Positions 16,843-25,036 of a stretch of 64,000 bases of DNA are shown one piece after another. The stretch is from Ferrovibrio xuzhouensis (GTDB lineage: Bacteria; Pseudomonadota; Alphaproteobacteria; Ferrovibrionales; Ferrovibrionaceae), in NCBI RefSeq assembly GCF_042648965.1, contig NZ_JBHRYJ010000001.1, positions 1,612,001 through 1,676,000 of the forward strand. Reading direction: 5' to 3'. The position numbers were made by a program, and so were the translations under genes. Each line of letters begins with the position of its first letter. The first letter of the stretch is position 1. The notes under the pieces are model-generated. The model did no database searches, had not been told where the DNA came from, and worked only from the letters and a program-made list of their open reading frames with translations.

Positions 16843-19302
16843 TCACTGGCCGGGCCGCCAGCGTTTCAGCAGCAACGCGTTGGTCAGCACCGATACCGAG
16901 CTTAAGGCCATCGCCGCGCCGGCGATCACCGGGCTGAGCAGGCCGAAGGCGGCGAGCGGAATGCCGACCAGATTGTAGAAGAAGGCCCAGAACAGGTTCT
17001 GGCGGATCTTGGCATCGGTCGCCCGCGCAATCGCGATGGCATCGGCCACCAGCGCCGGATCGCCGCGCATCAGGGTGATGCCCGCGGTCTGCATGGCGAC
17101 ATCGGCGCCGGTCCCCATGGCGATGCCGACATCGGCCGCCGCCAGCGCCGGCGCGTCGTTCACGCCGTCGCCGACCATGGCGACCGGACCGCCGGCCTCC
17201 TTGCGCAAGGCCGCGATCAGCGTGGCCTTGTCCTGCGGCTGCACTTCCGCCTCGACCCGGTCGATGCCGAGGCGTTGGGCAATCGCCGTTGCCGCGCCAC
17301 GACTGTCGCCCGACAGCATCACCGTGGTGATGCCGAGCGCCTGCAGCCGCGCGATGGCCTCTTTCGCCGTCGCTTTCGGTTCGTCGCCGAAGGCGACCAG
17401 GCCGAGCAGGCGTTGCCGCGGCGCGGCTTCCGCCAGCCACGAGACGGTACGACCGGCCTGCGCCAGCGCCTCGGCCCGCGCCTGCAGGGCGGCCCGGTCG
17501 ATGCCGTTCTCGTCCAGCAGCCGGCCACTGCCGAACAGCAGCGCGCGGTCGCCGATGCGGCCGCCGATGCCGCGCCCGGCATGATCGCGGAAGTCCTCGA
17601 CGCCTTCGATCGGGCAGGCATCGCCGGCTTTCGCCCGCACCGCGGCGGCCAGCGGATGCTGCGAGCCAGCCTGCAACGCCGCGGCATCGGCCAGCAGCGC
17701 CGCGTCGTCGACGCCTGCGGCCGCAATCAGATCGGTGACCACCGGCTTGCCCTCGGTCAGCGTGCCGGTCTTGTCGAAGGCTACCAGCTTGAGGTGGCGC
17801 GCCTGTTCCAGTGCCTCGGCATCCTTGATCAGGATGCCGTGCTGCGCCGCCATGCCGGTGCCGACCATCAGCGCCGCCGGCGTCGCCAGCCCGAGCGCGC
17901 AGGGGCAGGCGATCACCAGCACGGCGATGGCCTGCACCAGCGCGGCCTCGGTGCCGAGGCCACCGATCGTGATGGCGACGACGAAAGTGATGAGCGCAAC
18001 GACCAGCACGGCCGGCACGAAGATGGCGCTGATGCGGTCGACCAGCTGCTGGATCGGCGGCTTGCTCGCCTGCGCCGTCTCGACCAGGCGGACAATGCGG
18101 CTGAGCGCCGTCTCGGCGCCGGTGGCGGTAATCCGCGCGACGATGCGGCCATCGCGGTTGATGGTGCCGGCATGCACGGCATCGCCGGGTCCGCGCTCGA
18201 CCGGCAGGCTTTCACCGGTCAGCATCGATTCATCGACACTGCCATGGCCTTCCGCGATCTCGGCATCGGCGGCAAAGGCTTCGCCGGCGCGCACGACCAG
18301 CAGCTGTCCGGCCTTCAGCGTCGCGGTGGCGACATCCTCTTCGCGGCCATCCGCCTGGCGGATGCGCGCGGTCGCCGGCTTCAGTTTTTCCAGCGCCCGC
18401 AGCGCCGACACGGTCTGGCCCTTGGCGCGCGCCTCCAGCCACTTGCCGATGCGCACGAAGGCGATGATCGCCGCCGAGCCCTCGAAATAGAGATGCGGCA
18501 TGCTGCCCGCCGGCGCGGTCAGCAGCAGCCAGGTACTGAGACCCCAGGCGGCCGAGGTCCCGAGCGCCACCAGCAGGTCCATATTGCCGGTGCCGGCGCG
18601 CAGCGCGCTCCAGCCGGCGCGGTAGAAACGCCAGCCGAGGATGAACTGCACTGGCGTGGCGATGGCAAGCTGCGCCCAACCCGACAGCATCAGGTCATGC
18701 CGGCCGGCCAGCTCGAAGCCCATGCCGGCGAACAGCGGCAGGCTGAGCACGAGCGCCAGCAGGGCGAGATTGCGTTCGCGCGCCACGGCTTTTACGCGCG
18801 GATCGGCCGCCGCATCGTCGCCCGCTTCTGCCGTGGCGCGGTCCTCAAAAGGGCGGGCGTGATACCCCGCCTTTTCGACCGCGGCGATCAGCGTCTCCAG
18901 GCTCGCCGCGCCGCGCGGCAAGGTCACCTCGGCGGCCTCGCTGGCGAGATTGACACTGGCGGCGGTCACGCCGGGCACCTTCAGCAGGGCCTTTTCGACG
19001 CGGCCGACGCAGGACGCGCAGGTCATGCCCTCGATCTGCAGGCGCAGATGCTGGTCCGGCACGCTGTAGCCGGCTTTCGCCACCGCCTCGACCAGCGGCT
19101 GCAGGCCGCCGCCGGGGCCGAATTCGACATGGGCGGTCTCGCTGGCGAGGTTGACGCTCGCCGCGGTGACGCCCGGGACACCGCGCAGGGCTTTTTCGAC
19201 CCGGCCGGCACAGGAGGCGCAGGTCATGCCGGCGACCGGCAGGTCAACGGTTGTGGCGTGGCCCGGATCGGGCGGCGGGGACAGCGGCTGGAGGGCGGTC
19301 AT
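16843..19302 (-). CDS. copA: Copper-exporting P1B-type ATPase CopA
   Basis: An 819-residue Cu(I) efflux ATPase. Two N-terminal heavy-metal-associated domains carry GMTCASC (cysteines 28/31 and 95/98). Eight membrane segments follow, with the CPCALGLATP ion-binding motif, the phosphorylation site DKTGTLTEG and the hinge GDGVNDAPALAAADVGIAMG. The start at 19302 is used because the longer frame would run through the promoter. The upstream 19-bp-spaced promoter with a CueR-type palindrome shows copper induction. Confidence 0.96.
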   Translation of the reverse strand: MTALQPLSPPPDPGHATTVDLPVAGMTCASCAGRVEKALRGVPGVTAASVNLASETAHVEFGPGGGLQPLVEAVAKAGYSVPDQHLRLQIEGMTCASCVGRVEKALLKVPGVTAASVNLASEAAEVTLPRGAASLETLIAAVEKAGYHARPFEDRATAEAGDDAAADPRVKAVARERNLALLALVLSLPLFAGMGFELAGRHDLMLSGWAQLAIATPVQFILGWRFYRAGWSALRAGTGNMDLLVALGTSAAWGLSTWLLLTAPAGSMPHLYFEGSAAIIAFVRIGKWLEARAKGQTVSALRALEKLKPATARIRQADGREEDVATATLKAGQLLVVRAGEAFAADAEIAEGHGSVDESMLTGESLPVERGPGDAVHAGTINRDGRIVARITATGAETALSRIVRLVETAQASKPPIQQLVDRISAIFVPAVLVVALITFVVAITIGGLGTEAALVQAIAVLVIACPCALGLATPAALMVGTGMAAQHGILIKDAEALEQARHLKLVAFDKTGTLTEGKPVVTDLIAAAGVDDAALLADAAALQAGSQHPLAAAVRAKAGDACPIEGVEDFRDHAGRGIGGRIGDRALLFGSGRLLDENGIDRAALQARAEALAQAGRTVSWLAEAAPRQRLLGLVAFGDEPKATAKEAIARLQALGITTVMLSGDSRGAATAIAQRLGIDRVEAEVQPQDKATLIAALRKEAGGPVAMVGDGVNDAPALAAADVGIAMGTGADVAMQTAGITLMRGDPALVADAIAIARATDAKIRQNLFWAFFYNLVGIPLAAFGLLSPVIAGAAMALSSVSVLTNALLLKRWRPGQ

Positions 19303-19342
19303 GACGGATGCCTTTCTGCGGCAGCAGGATTGCCTGCCTCTA

Positions 19343-19373
19343 TAGATAAGGGTTCCCATCATGGGAAGGTCAA
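19343..19373 (-). promoter_or_regulatory. copA promoter with CueR operator
   Basis: On the minus strand, -35 TTGACC (19373-19368) and -10 TATCTA (19348-19343) are 19 bp apart, the long spacer typical of MerR-activated promoters. The spacer holds the perfect inverted repeat TTCCCA-3 bp-TGGGAA (19353-19367), matching the known CueR/HmrR operator pattern. Confidence 0.88.
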
Positions 19374-19462
19374 GGGCCGCCACCCCTGCGCCCGGCCCGG
19401 CCGCGGGATTGCCGGGATTCCGCGGCAGGTTATCGCTATTTAATCTGTAGAAGGACCGTCTG

Positions 19463-20095
19463 TTGATCCATCATGGCCCCGTGATGATGGCTGTGGTACA
19501 TAGCGCCCGATCCATGACCCTACTGGATACCCTGCCCGGTCCGCTGACGTCGCCGAGCCGCCGTTTCCTCACGCTGTGGGACGGCTGGCGCGCAGGCAGC
19601 CTGCTGCCGCGCCGCAGCCGGCTCGATACCGATGCGCTGGGCGACCTGCTGCCGCATTGCGTGCTGCTGGAAATCCGCGGCCGCGACGACATGCCGATCC
19701 GCTTCGCCGGCAACTGGCTGCGCGAACGGCTGGGCGGCGAGCTCGCCGGCACCAACTATCTCGACCTCACCGCACCGGAAAACCGCCAGCGCCGCGCCGA
19801 CCTGCTGCTGACCGAGGTGGCACAGCCCTGCGCCGCAGTGATCTATTACTGGGTGCAGTTCGATACCGGCGGCATGATGCCGGTCGAGGTGGTCTCGGCG
19901 CCGCTGCTCGGCGACGAACCCGAGGCGCCGGCCCTGGTGCTGGCCTGCGTCTCGCCGCTGGCGCGCGGCGACAGCAACGGCGATGCCGATCCGTCCTCCT
20001 ATGCGGAAGGCGACGGCCTGCTGTACATTGATATCGGTGCCGGCCTGCCGCCGGCGATTGCCGCGATCGGCCAGCCGGCCGGCCAGGTGCAATAA
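19463..20095 (+). CDS. PAS_5-type sensory domain protein 1
   Basis: About 210 residues if read from the TTG at 19463, which has AAGGA 7 nt upstream. The ATG at 19514 (MTLLDTLPGPL) is the alternative. The core pattern FLTLWDGWRAGSLLPRRSRLDTDALGDLLPHCVLLEI... IRFAGNWLRERLGGELAGTNYLDL is that of the single-domain PAS_5 family (PF07310), abundant in Rhodospirillales and of unknown signal. No output domain is present. It is followed 5 bp later by a paralogue. Confidence 0.75.
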   Translation: MIHHGPVMMAVVHSARSMTLLDTLPGPLTSPSRRFLTLWDGWRAGSLLPRRSRLDTDALGDLLPHCVLLEIRGRDDMPIRFAGNWLRERLGGELAGTNYLDLTAPENRQRRADLLLTEVAQPCAAVIYYWVQFDTGGMMPVEVVSAPLLGDEPEAPALVLACVSPLARGDSNGDADPSSYAEGDGLLYIDIGAGLPPAIAAIGQPAGQVQ

Positions 20096-20100
20096 AGGTC

Positions 20101-20733
20101 ATGAACAGGATCATCCAGTCCCTGCTGCACGGCGAAACCGGCAAGATCGTTCCGATCCTGCCGGCACCGACGCCTGCGCCCGGACGCGGCGCGCCGGGCA
20201 CGGCACCGGCGAACGACATGCTGTCCGCCGACAGCCGCAAGCTATTCGAGGCCTGGCAGGGCTGGCGCGGCGACCGCCTGCTGCCGCGCCGCGCCGACAT
20301 GGATCTGGTGTCGATCAGCCGGCTGATGCCGCGACTGGCGGTGGTCGACGTGAAGGCACCGGACAATGCCCTCTTCCGTCTCGCCGGCACCGAGATCGAG
20401 CATCACTTCGGCGAACGCCTGACCGGGCGCAGCTATATCCGCATGGTACCGGCGGAACGCCGGCAGCGCCGCGGCGATCTGCTGTGGCGCATCGCCATGC
20501 AGCCCTGCGCGGTGGTGCAGCATGTCGCCTGCGACTGGCAGTCAGGCCGTCATGGCGTCGTGGAGGTTTTTGGCGTCCCCCTGCTGGCCGACCGCGATGG
20601 CGAACCGGTGCAGATCCTTGGCGTGGTCAGCCGTCTGCCGCCGCTGATCTGGGATGCGAAAGACTGCATCATCGCCATGCACAGCGTGACCATGCGCTTC
20701 ATCGATATCGGCGCCGGCCTGCCGGCCTTCTGA
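20101..20733 (+). CDS. PAS_5-type sensory domain protein 2
   Basis: A 210-residue paralogue of the preceding gene. It shares KLFEAWQGWRGDRLLPRRADMDLVSISRLMPRLAVVDV, FRLAGTEIEHHFGERLTGRSYIRMV and the closing FIDIGAGLPAF. It starts 5 bp after the first gene's stop with only a weak AAAGG site, so the pair is likely one transcript. A third member begins at 63665. Ligand and partner are unknown. Confidence 0.8.
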   Translation: MNRIIQSLLHGETGKIVPILPAPTPAPGRGAPGTAPANDMLSADSRKLFEAWQGWRGDRLLPRRADMDLVSISRLMPRLAVVDVKAPDNALFRLAGTEIEHHFGERLTGRSYIRMVPAERRQRRGDLLWRIAMQPCAVVQHVACDWQSGRHGVVEVFGVPLLADRDGEPVQILGVVSRLPPLIWDAKDCIIAMHSVTMRFIDIGAGLPAF

Positions 20734-20761
20734 CTTTCGGCGCCCTGCTTTTCCGAAAGCC

Positions 20762-21217
20762 TCAGTCTTCCGGCAGCGCCGGTTCGATCCGCACCTTGCA
20801 ATGCAGGGCGGCAAAGGCCTCGGCAAGCTGATGCACGCTGCCCGGCCGGTCGCCGCCGCGGCAGCCGGTCAGGGTGATACTGTCATGGTCCGGCTGCAGG
20901 CCGGTCGCCCGGATGACCGTCATTGCCACATCCACCGGCAGGTACAGGCCGCGCTGGTTGCCGAAGGCACCGTCCGGGATGGTCAGCACCCGCTGTCCGC
21001 GCTCGACCAGATGGGCCAGCGGCTGCCGCAGGGCCCGCTGGATCATGCCGCGGCGGCTCTCCAGCAGCAGCACGACGCAACGGCCGGAAAAACCCTCGAT
21101 GCAGTCGGTCTGTGCCGGTCCGAAGGGGCTGGCATCGTCGGGATGCACGACAACCAGTATCCGCCGGAACCGGGTCCGGCCGGCGGCAGCAATGCTTCTG
21201 GCTAGGGCTGTTGGCAT
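20762..21217 (-). CDS. Hypothetical protein
   Basis: A 151-residue reading frame with ordinary amino-acid composition (RILVVVHPDDASPFGPAQTDCIEGFSGRCVVLLLES... LYLPVDVAMTVIRATGLQPDHDSITLTGCRGGD). No family is recognised and no signal peptide or membrane segment is seen. It converges with the PAS_5 pair. An opposite-strand frame covers most of it but has glutamine- and histidine-rich shadow composition. No strong ribosome-binding site is visible. Confidence 0.5.
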   Translation of the reverse strand: MPTALARSIAAAGRTRFRRILVVVHPDDASPFGPAQTDCIEGFSGRCVVLLLESRRGMIQRALRQPLAHLVERGQRVLTIPDGAFGNQRGLYLPVDVAMTVIRATGLQPDHDSITLTGCRGGDRPGSVHQLAEAFAALHCKVRIEPALPED

Positions 21218-21624
21218 GATGGCTCAGCGGAAATGCGCGTCGATCGTCTGCGCGCTCGTCTCGATCTCAAGCATCGCGCGCCACCGGCGGCGGCACGGCG
21301 AGGGCAATCAGCGCGGCGACAATGCGGATGCGCAGGGTTATGCAAAAGCGTGGAGCGGTGCCGGTTGCGACGGACATTCGTTGTGGGCCTTATTGGCAGG
21401 GCTTCGGTATCCAGTCTTTCCCACCAGCGGGGCGCCCGTAGGGTGAGAATTGGCTGGCTGAAGCTACGCCTTACCTTCAGTCGCAAAACAAGTTATCTAT
21501 TGATTATGTTACTGGTTGAATAGCGCGGATCGGCTGCAAAATGATCCGGGAAATCGCATGATCCGGATCAATACGACATCCGCGCGGGCATGCTAGGAAT
21601 TAAAGAAACTCCGGGGCAGGGACC
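21218..21624. other. Intergenic region upstream of the response regulator
   Basis: About 400 bp without a convincing gene. A 96-codon plus-strand frame at 21233-21523 has the arginine-rich composition of a chance frame. The right half is AT-rich (around 21480-21530) and probably holds the promoter. ATGATCCGG occurs twice (21541-21549, 21558-21566), the second copy within the perfect palindrome TGATCCGGATCA (21559-21570). Confidence 0.5.
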
Positions 21625-22326
21625 ATGAGCAGTGACATCGTGTCCATCCTGATTGTTGAAGATTCCAAGCCGGTCCGGGCTGCCTTGCAGGCGGCGCTGA
21701 CCGCTGCAAGTTACACCGTGCTGCAGGCGGCGAGCGGCGAAGAAGGCCTGGCACAGGCCGGCGCAGCGACTCTGGTCCTGCTCGATCTCGGCCTGCCCGG
21801 CATCGGCGGCTTCGAGGTGCTGGCAACCCTGCGCCGGGACTCGCAGATCCCCGTCATCATCCTGTCCGGCCTCGACGAGACCGACGCCAAGATCCAGGCC
21901 CTTGATCTCGGGGCGGATGATTACGTCACCAAGCCCTTCGACCCCGGCGAACTGCTGGCCCGGGTGCGTGCGGCGCTGCGCCGCCACGGCGCGGCCGCCG
22001 CCGGCCCTGTACGGATCGGCCCCTTCGAGATCGATTCTGTCACCGGCGAGACCCGGCGCGGCGAACGGCCGGTGCGGCTGTCGCCCATGGAGGCGCGCTT
22101 CGTGCGCATGCTGGCGCAGAAGGCCGGCCAGCCGGTCGGCACCCATACCCTGGTGCTCGATCTCTGGGGTGCCGACAGCCAGGAGCAGCGCCAGGCCCTG
22201 CGCGTGCTGGCGCGCAAGGTGCGCTGCAAGCTGGAGAAAGATCCGGACGCGCCGGAATTCGTGCTGACCGAACCGCGGCTCGGCTATCGCCTGGTCGAGG
22301 CCGGCGAGACCGCCGCCGCCACCTGA
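21625..22326 (+). CDS. OmpR/KdpE-family response regulator, orphan
   Basis: A 233-residue two-domain regulator. The receiver domain spans about residues 1-120, with the acidic pair in ILIVEDS, phospho-acceptor D54 in LVLLDLGLPG, and the lysine in GADDYVTKPF. A C-terminal winged-helix DNA-binding domain runs from about 130-233 (PVRLSPMEARFVRMLAQKAGQPVGTHTLVLDLWG). No histidine kinase gene is nearby. Possible binding repeats lie at 21541-21570. The regulated genes are unknown. Confidence 0.92.
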   Translation: MSSDIVSILIVEDSKPVRAALQAALTAASYTVLQAASGEEGLAQAGAATLVLLDLGLPGIGGFEVLATLRRDSQIPVIILSGLDETDAKIQALDLGADDYVTKPFDPGELLARVRAALRRHGAAAAGPVRIGPFEIDSVTGETRRGERPVRLSPMEARFVRMLAQKAGQPVGTHTLVLDLWGADSQEQRQALRVLARKVRCKLEKDPDAPEFVLTEPRLGYRLVEAGETAAAT

Positions 22327-22433
22327 CGGCCTGCCGCTCCGCCAATTTCAGTAACCGCTCCGTTCTTTGATATATGGCGAGCCCCCATGCGGCCAGCTTG
22401 TCCGATAATCATGAAACACCTATGCTCATCGAA

Positions 22434-23036
22434 ATGGCGAAACGCAGTTATACCCTGAAGAAACGCGCGGAAAACCGCGACGAGACCCATGCGCGCATTG
22501 TCGCCGCCGCTGCCGCCTTGCATGAAGAGCTGGGGCCCGCGCAGACCACCATCAGTGCCGTGGCCGACCGTGCCGGGGTGCAGAGGCTGACCGTCTACCG
22601 GCATTTCGCCGACGAGGCGGCGCTGTTCGCGGCCTGCACCGCCCACTGGCTGGACCGGCATCCGCTGCCCGACCCGGCGCGCTGGCAGGACATCGCCGAT
22701 CCTGCCGAAAAGCTGCTGACCGCACTGACCGCGCTCTACACCTACTATCGCGGCACCCGGCGGATGTGGGCGGCGAGCCTGCGCGATGCCGAGGCGGTGC
22801 CGGCCCTGCAGGGGCCGCTGGCCGAAGCGGCCGCCTCTCTCGCCGATTATGCCGCGCGGCTCGCCGCCGGACCCGTCAGTGCCGGGGCGGCCGGGCCGGC
22901 GGCGCGGGCGACGCTCGGCCATGCCGTGCAGTTCGCCTGCTGGGCGTCGCTGGATGCCCAGGGGCTGGACGATGGCGAGATGGCGGACCTGGTGCTCGGC
23001 TGGCTCGGCGGACTGCGGCCGGCCCGGAAGGCATAA
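22434..23036 (+). CDS. TetR/AcrR-family regulator
   Basis: A regulator of about 200 residues starting at MAKRSYTLKKRAENRDETHARIV. In-frame ATGs at 22374 and 22422 are alternatives, and no clear ribosome-binding site separates them. The N-terminal helix-turn-helix (TTISAVADRAGVQRLTVYRHFADEAALFAAC) is clear, followed by an all-helical ligand domain. It converges with the MarR gene. Target unknown. Confidence 0.85.
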   Translation: MAKRSYTLKKRAENRDETHARIVAAAAALHEELGPAQTTISAVADRAGVQRLTVYRHFADEAALFAACTAHWLDRHPLPDPARWQDIADPAEKLLTALTALYTYYRGTRRMWAASLRDAEAVPALQGPLAEAAASLADYAARLAAGPVSAGAAGPAARATLGHAVQFACWASLDAQGLDDGEMADLVLGWLGGLRPARKA

Positions 23037-23052
23037 TGGTGAAACAGGGTGT

Positions 23053-23586
23053 TTACGGACGCTGCTGGGCGGCGCGCTGGACCCGGCCGAGCAGGTCGAG
23101 CAGCTGGCTGCGCTCGGCCGGAGTGAGCCCGCCGGCGATCTTCGCCTCGTGGCGGTCGACCAGGGTCAGCGCCCGGCGATAGACCCGCTGGCCTTCGGCG
23201 GTGAGCGTCAGCGCATGGGCGCGGCGGTCATGCGGCACCGGCCGGCGTTCGACCAGGCCGCGGTTTTCCAGCTTGTCGACGGCGGCGACGATGGTGGAGC
23301 GGTCGACGCCGAGCGCGGTGCCCAGCTCGATCTGCTTCAGCCCGGGATTGGCAACCACAATGGCCAGCACGCCGAACTGGCCCGGGGTCAGCCCGGCGGA
23401 GTCGAGCTTGCCGGTCACCATCTCCATGAAGGCGCCGAACACCGCTTCCTGGGTGCGGCGCAGATTGTAGCCGACGAGGCCCGGCAGCACGCCGAGATCG
23501 TCGCGGCGGCCGGAAGCAACGGCCCCGGCAGGACTGGCATCGACAAGACTGGCATCGGCGACCTCGCCCGCGACGCGGTTTCTCAC
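23053..23586 (-). CDS. MarR-family regulator, probable repressor of the gentisate operon
   Basis: About 177 residues from the GTG at 23586, preceded by GAAGGGAA. A longer GTG start lies at 23607. The winged helix GLKQIELGTALGVDRSTIVAAVDKLENRGLVERRPVPHDRRAHALTLTAEGQ is typical of MarR. It diverges from gentisate 1,2-dioxygenase across about 360 bp that contain a MarR-like palindrome next to a good promoter. MarR proteins beside aromatic-degradation genes usually sense the aromatic acid. Confidence 0.88.
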   Translation of the reverse strand: MRNRVAGEVADASLVDASPAGAVASGRRDDLGVLPGLVGYNLRRTQEAVFGAFMEMVTGKLDSAGLTPGQFGVLAIVVANPGLKQIELGTALGVDRSTIVAAVDKLENRGLVERRPVPHDRRAHALTLTAEGQRVYRRALTLVDRHEAKIAGGLTPAERSQLLDLLGRVQRAAQQRP

Positions 23587-23642
23587 GGAAATGTTCCCTT
23601 CACCCACTTGGCAACCCTGTCTGATCCACCCATATCGTTACA

Positions 23643-23762
23643 GACGCAGCGACACGTTCGGTCGCTGCGCGGGACCGGAAATCCCCCCTTTCGGCCCCCT
23701 CAATGGCGCAACCGTTTCTTTTGCGCGTAACGCCCGGTCCTCCCCCCGACCGGGCGTTTTTT
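23643..23762 (+). ncRNA. Candidate trans-acting small RNA with C-rich loops
   Basis: Four consecutive hairpins fill this stretch. CGCAGCGAC/GTCGCTGCG is at 23645-23669. CCGGAAA/TTTCGG at 23675-23694 has the loop TCCCCCC. GCGCAA/TTGCGC is at 23706-23726. A perfect 11-bp stem AACGCCCGGTC/GACCGGGCGTT at 23729-23758 has the loop CTCCCCCC and runs into TTTTTT. The final element is an intrinsic terminator on the plus strand, yet the only gene upstream is on the minus strand and the next promoter lies downstream. A TTGGCA box at 23608-23613 could start the RNA near 23643. C-rich anti-Shine-Dalgarno loops are typical of alphaproteobacterial riboregulators. Confidence 0.6.
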
Positions 23763-23816
23763 CTGCCCTGCTGCACCCTTACCTACCCGATCCCGGGGAA
23801 ATCGGCAAATGTCCTG

Positions 23817-23867
23817 ATTGTTTGTCACACGAACAATTTGACGTTCCCCCGCGCCGCGCCCTAGTAT
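23817..23867 (+). promoter_or_regulatory. Gentisate operon promoter with MarR-type operator
   Basis: The palindrome ATTGTTTGT (23817-23825) / ACGAACAAT (23829-23837) has one mismatch and a 3-bp centre. It directly abuts -35 TTGACG (23838-23843). -10 TAGTAT (23862-23867) follows at 18 bp. Repression by the divergently encoded MarR protein is the natural reading. Confidence 0.7.
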
Positions 23868-23893
23868 CGGCCGCAATGAGGACCCGCCCCAGA

Positions 23894-23931
23894 CAAGCCG
23901 GACCAGGGCAAGCCGGACCAGGGCAAGCCGG
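23894..23931 (+). repeat. 15-bp tandem repeat in the gentisate leader
   Basis: CAAGCCGGACCAGGG is repeated exactly at 23894-23908 and 23909-23923, with a partial third copy to 23931. It lies between the predicted promoter and the start codon at 23951, so it would be transcribed in the 5' untranslated region. Confidence 0.8.
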
Positions 23932-23950
23932 GCGGGAAGAGGACAACGCC

Positions 23951-25036
23951 ATGACCCAGCACCCCAGTATCGATCGCACCCAGACAGACTCTGGCGTGAT
24001 GCAGCAGCGCAAGGCCTATTACGACAGGATCGGCCAGCACAAGCTGGCACCGCTGTGGGAGGTGCTGCACGGCCTGGTGATCCCACAGCCGAAAAGCGCC
24101 TGCCAGCCGGCGCTGTGGCACTACGCCGACATCCGCGACGAGATCATGGAGGCCGGCCGGCTGATCACCGCGAAAGAAGCCGAGCGCCGGGTACTGATCC
24201 TGGAAAATCCCGGCATGCCCGGCCAGTCGCGGATCACGACCTCACTCTATGCCGGCCTGCAGCTGATCCTGCCGGGCGAAGTGGCGCCGTCGCATCGCCA
24301 TACCCAGTCGGCGCTGCGCTTCGTCGTCGAGGGCAGCGGCGCGTTTACTGCCGTCGACGGCGAGAAGACCATCATGGAGGAAGGCGACTTCATCATCACG
24401 CCCTCCTGGACCTGGCACGACCATGGCAACGACAGCGACCGGCCGATGGTGTGGATGGACGGCCTCGACATCCCGCTGGTGCAGGCGCTCGACTGTTCCT
24501 TCTCGGAAAAATTCCCCGAAGACAGCCAGCCGCTGTCCAAGCCGACCGGCGACAGCCTCGCGCGCTATGGCGCCGGCCTGCTGCCGGTCGACCACGAGGT
24601 GACGACGCCGACCTCGCCGGTGTTCAACTATCCCTATCGCCGCACCCGCGAGGCGCTGGAGACCATGCGCCGGGCCGAACAGTGGGATGCCTGCCACGGG
24701 CTGAAGCTGCAATACGTCAATCCGGCGACCGGCCAGAGCGCCATGCCGACCATCGGCACCTTCATGCAGCTGCTGCCCAAGGGCTTTGACGGCGCGACCT
24801 ATCGCTCGTCGGATGCCACCGTGTTCAGCGTGGTCGAGGGCACTGGCCATACCATGGTCGGTGAAGGTGATGCGGCGCAAAGGTTCGACTGGGGCAAGCG
24901 CGATACCTTCGTGATCCCGAGCTGGGTGCCCTATCGCCATGTCGCGCCGGACGGCGATGCCGTAGTGTTCAGCTTCTCTGACCGGCCGGTGCAGAAGGTG
25001 CTCGGCCTGTGGCGCGAAAGCCGGGGCAACCGCTGA
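23951..25036 (+). CDS. Gentisate 1,2-dioxygenase
   Basis: A 361-residue bicupin Fe(II) ring-cleavage enzyme that converts gentisate to maleylpyruvate. The first cupin carries the iron ligands in PSHRHTQSALRFV (H115, H117) and TPSWTWHDHGN (H156). The second cupin (about 270-350) lacks the full ligand set, as usual. The ATG at 23951 follows GGGAAGAGGA. A longer upstream frame runs through the promoter and is rejected. No maleylpyruvate isomerase or fumarylpyruvate hydrolase gene lies nearby. The next gene overlaps its stop by 1 nt. Confidence 0.92.
   Translation: MTQHPSIDRTQTDSGVMQQRKAYYDRIGQHKLAPLWEVLHGLVIPQPKSACQPALWHYADIRDEIMEAGRLITAKEAERRVLILENPGMPGQSRITTSLYAGLQLILPGEVAPSHRHTQSALRFVVEGSGAFTAVDGEKTIMEEGDFIITPSWTWHDHGNDSDRPMVWMDGLDIPLVQALDCSFSEKFPEDSQPLSKPTGDSLARYGAGLLPVDHEVTTPTSPVFNYPYRRTREALETMRRAEQWDACHGLKLQYVNPATGQSAMPTIGTFMQLLPKGFDGATYRSSDATVFSVVEGTGHTMVGEGDAAQRFDWGKRDTFVIPSWVPYRHVAPDGDAVVFSFSDRPVQKVLGLWRESRGNR

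Noticed and set aside
17275..19443. 722-codon plus-strand frame opposite copA
   Set aside because: copA is unmistakable, and the plus frame crosses its promoter with shadow composition.
20801..21205. 134-codon plus-strand frame overlapping the hypothetical minus-strand gene
   Set aside because: It is rich in Gln, His and Gly, as typical shadow frames here. The minus frame has more normal hydrophobic patterning.
23591..23950. N-terminal extension of gentisate dioxygenase in the long frame
   Set aside because: It would cross a terminator hairpin, the MarR operator and the promoter. The ATG at 23951 has a good ribosome site and family length.
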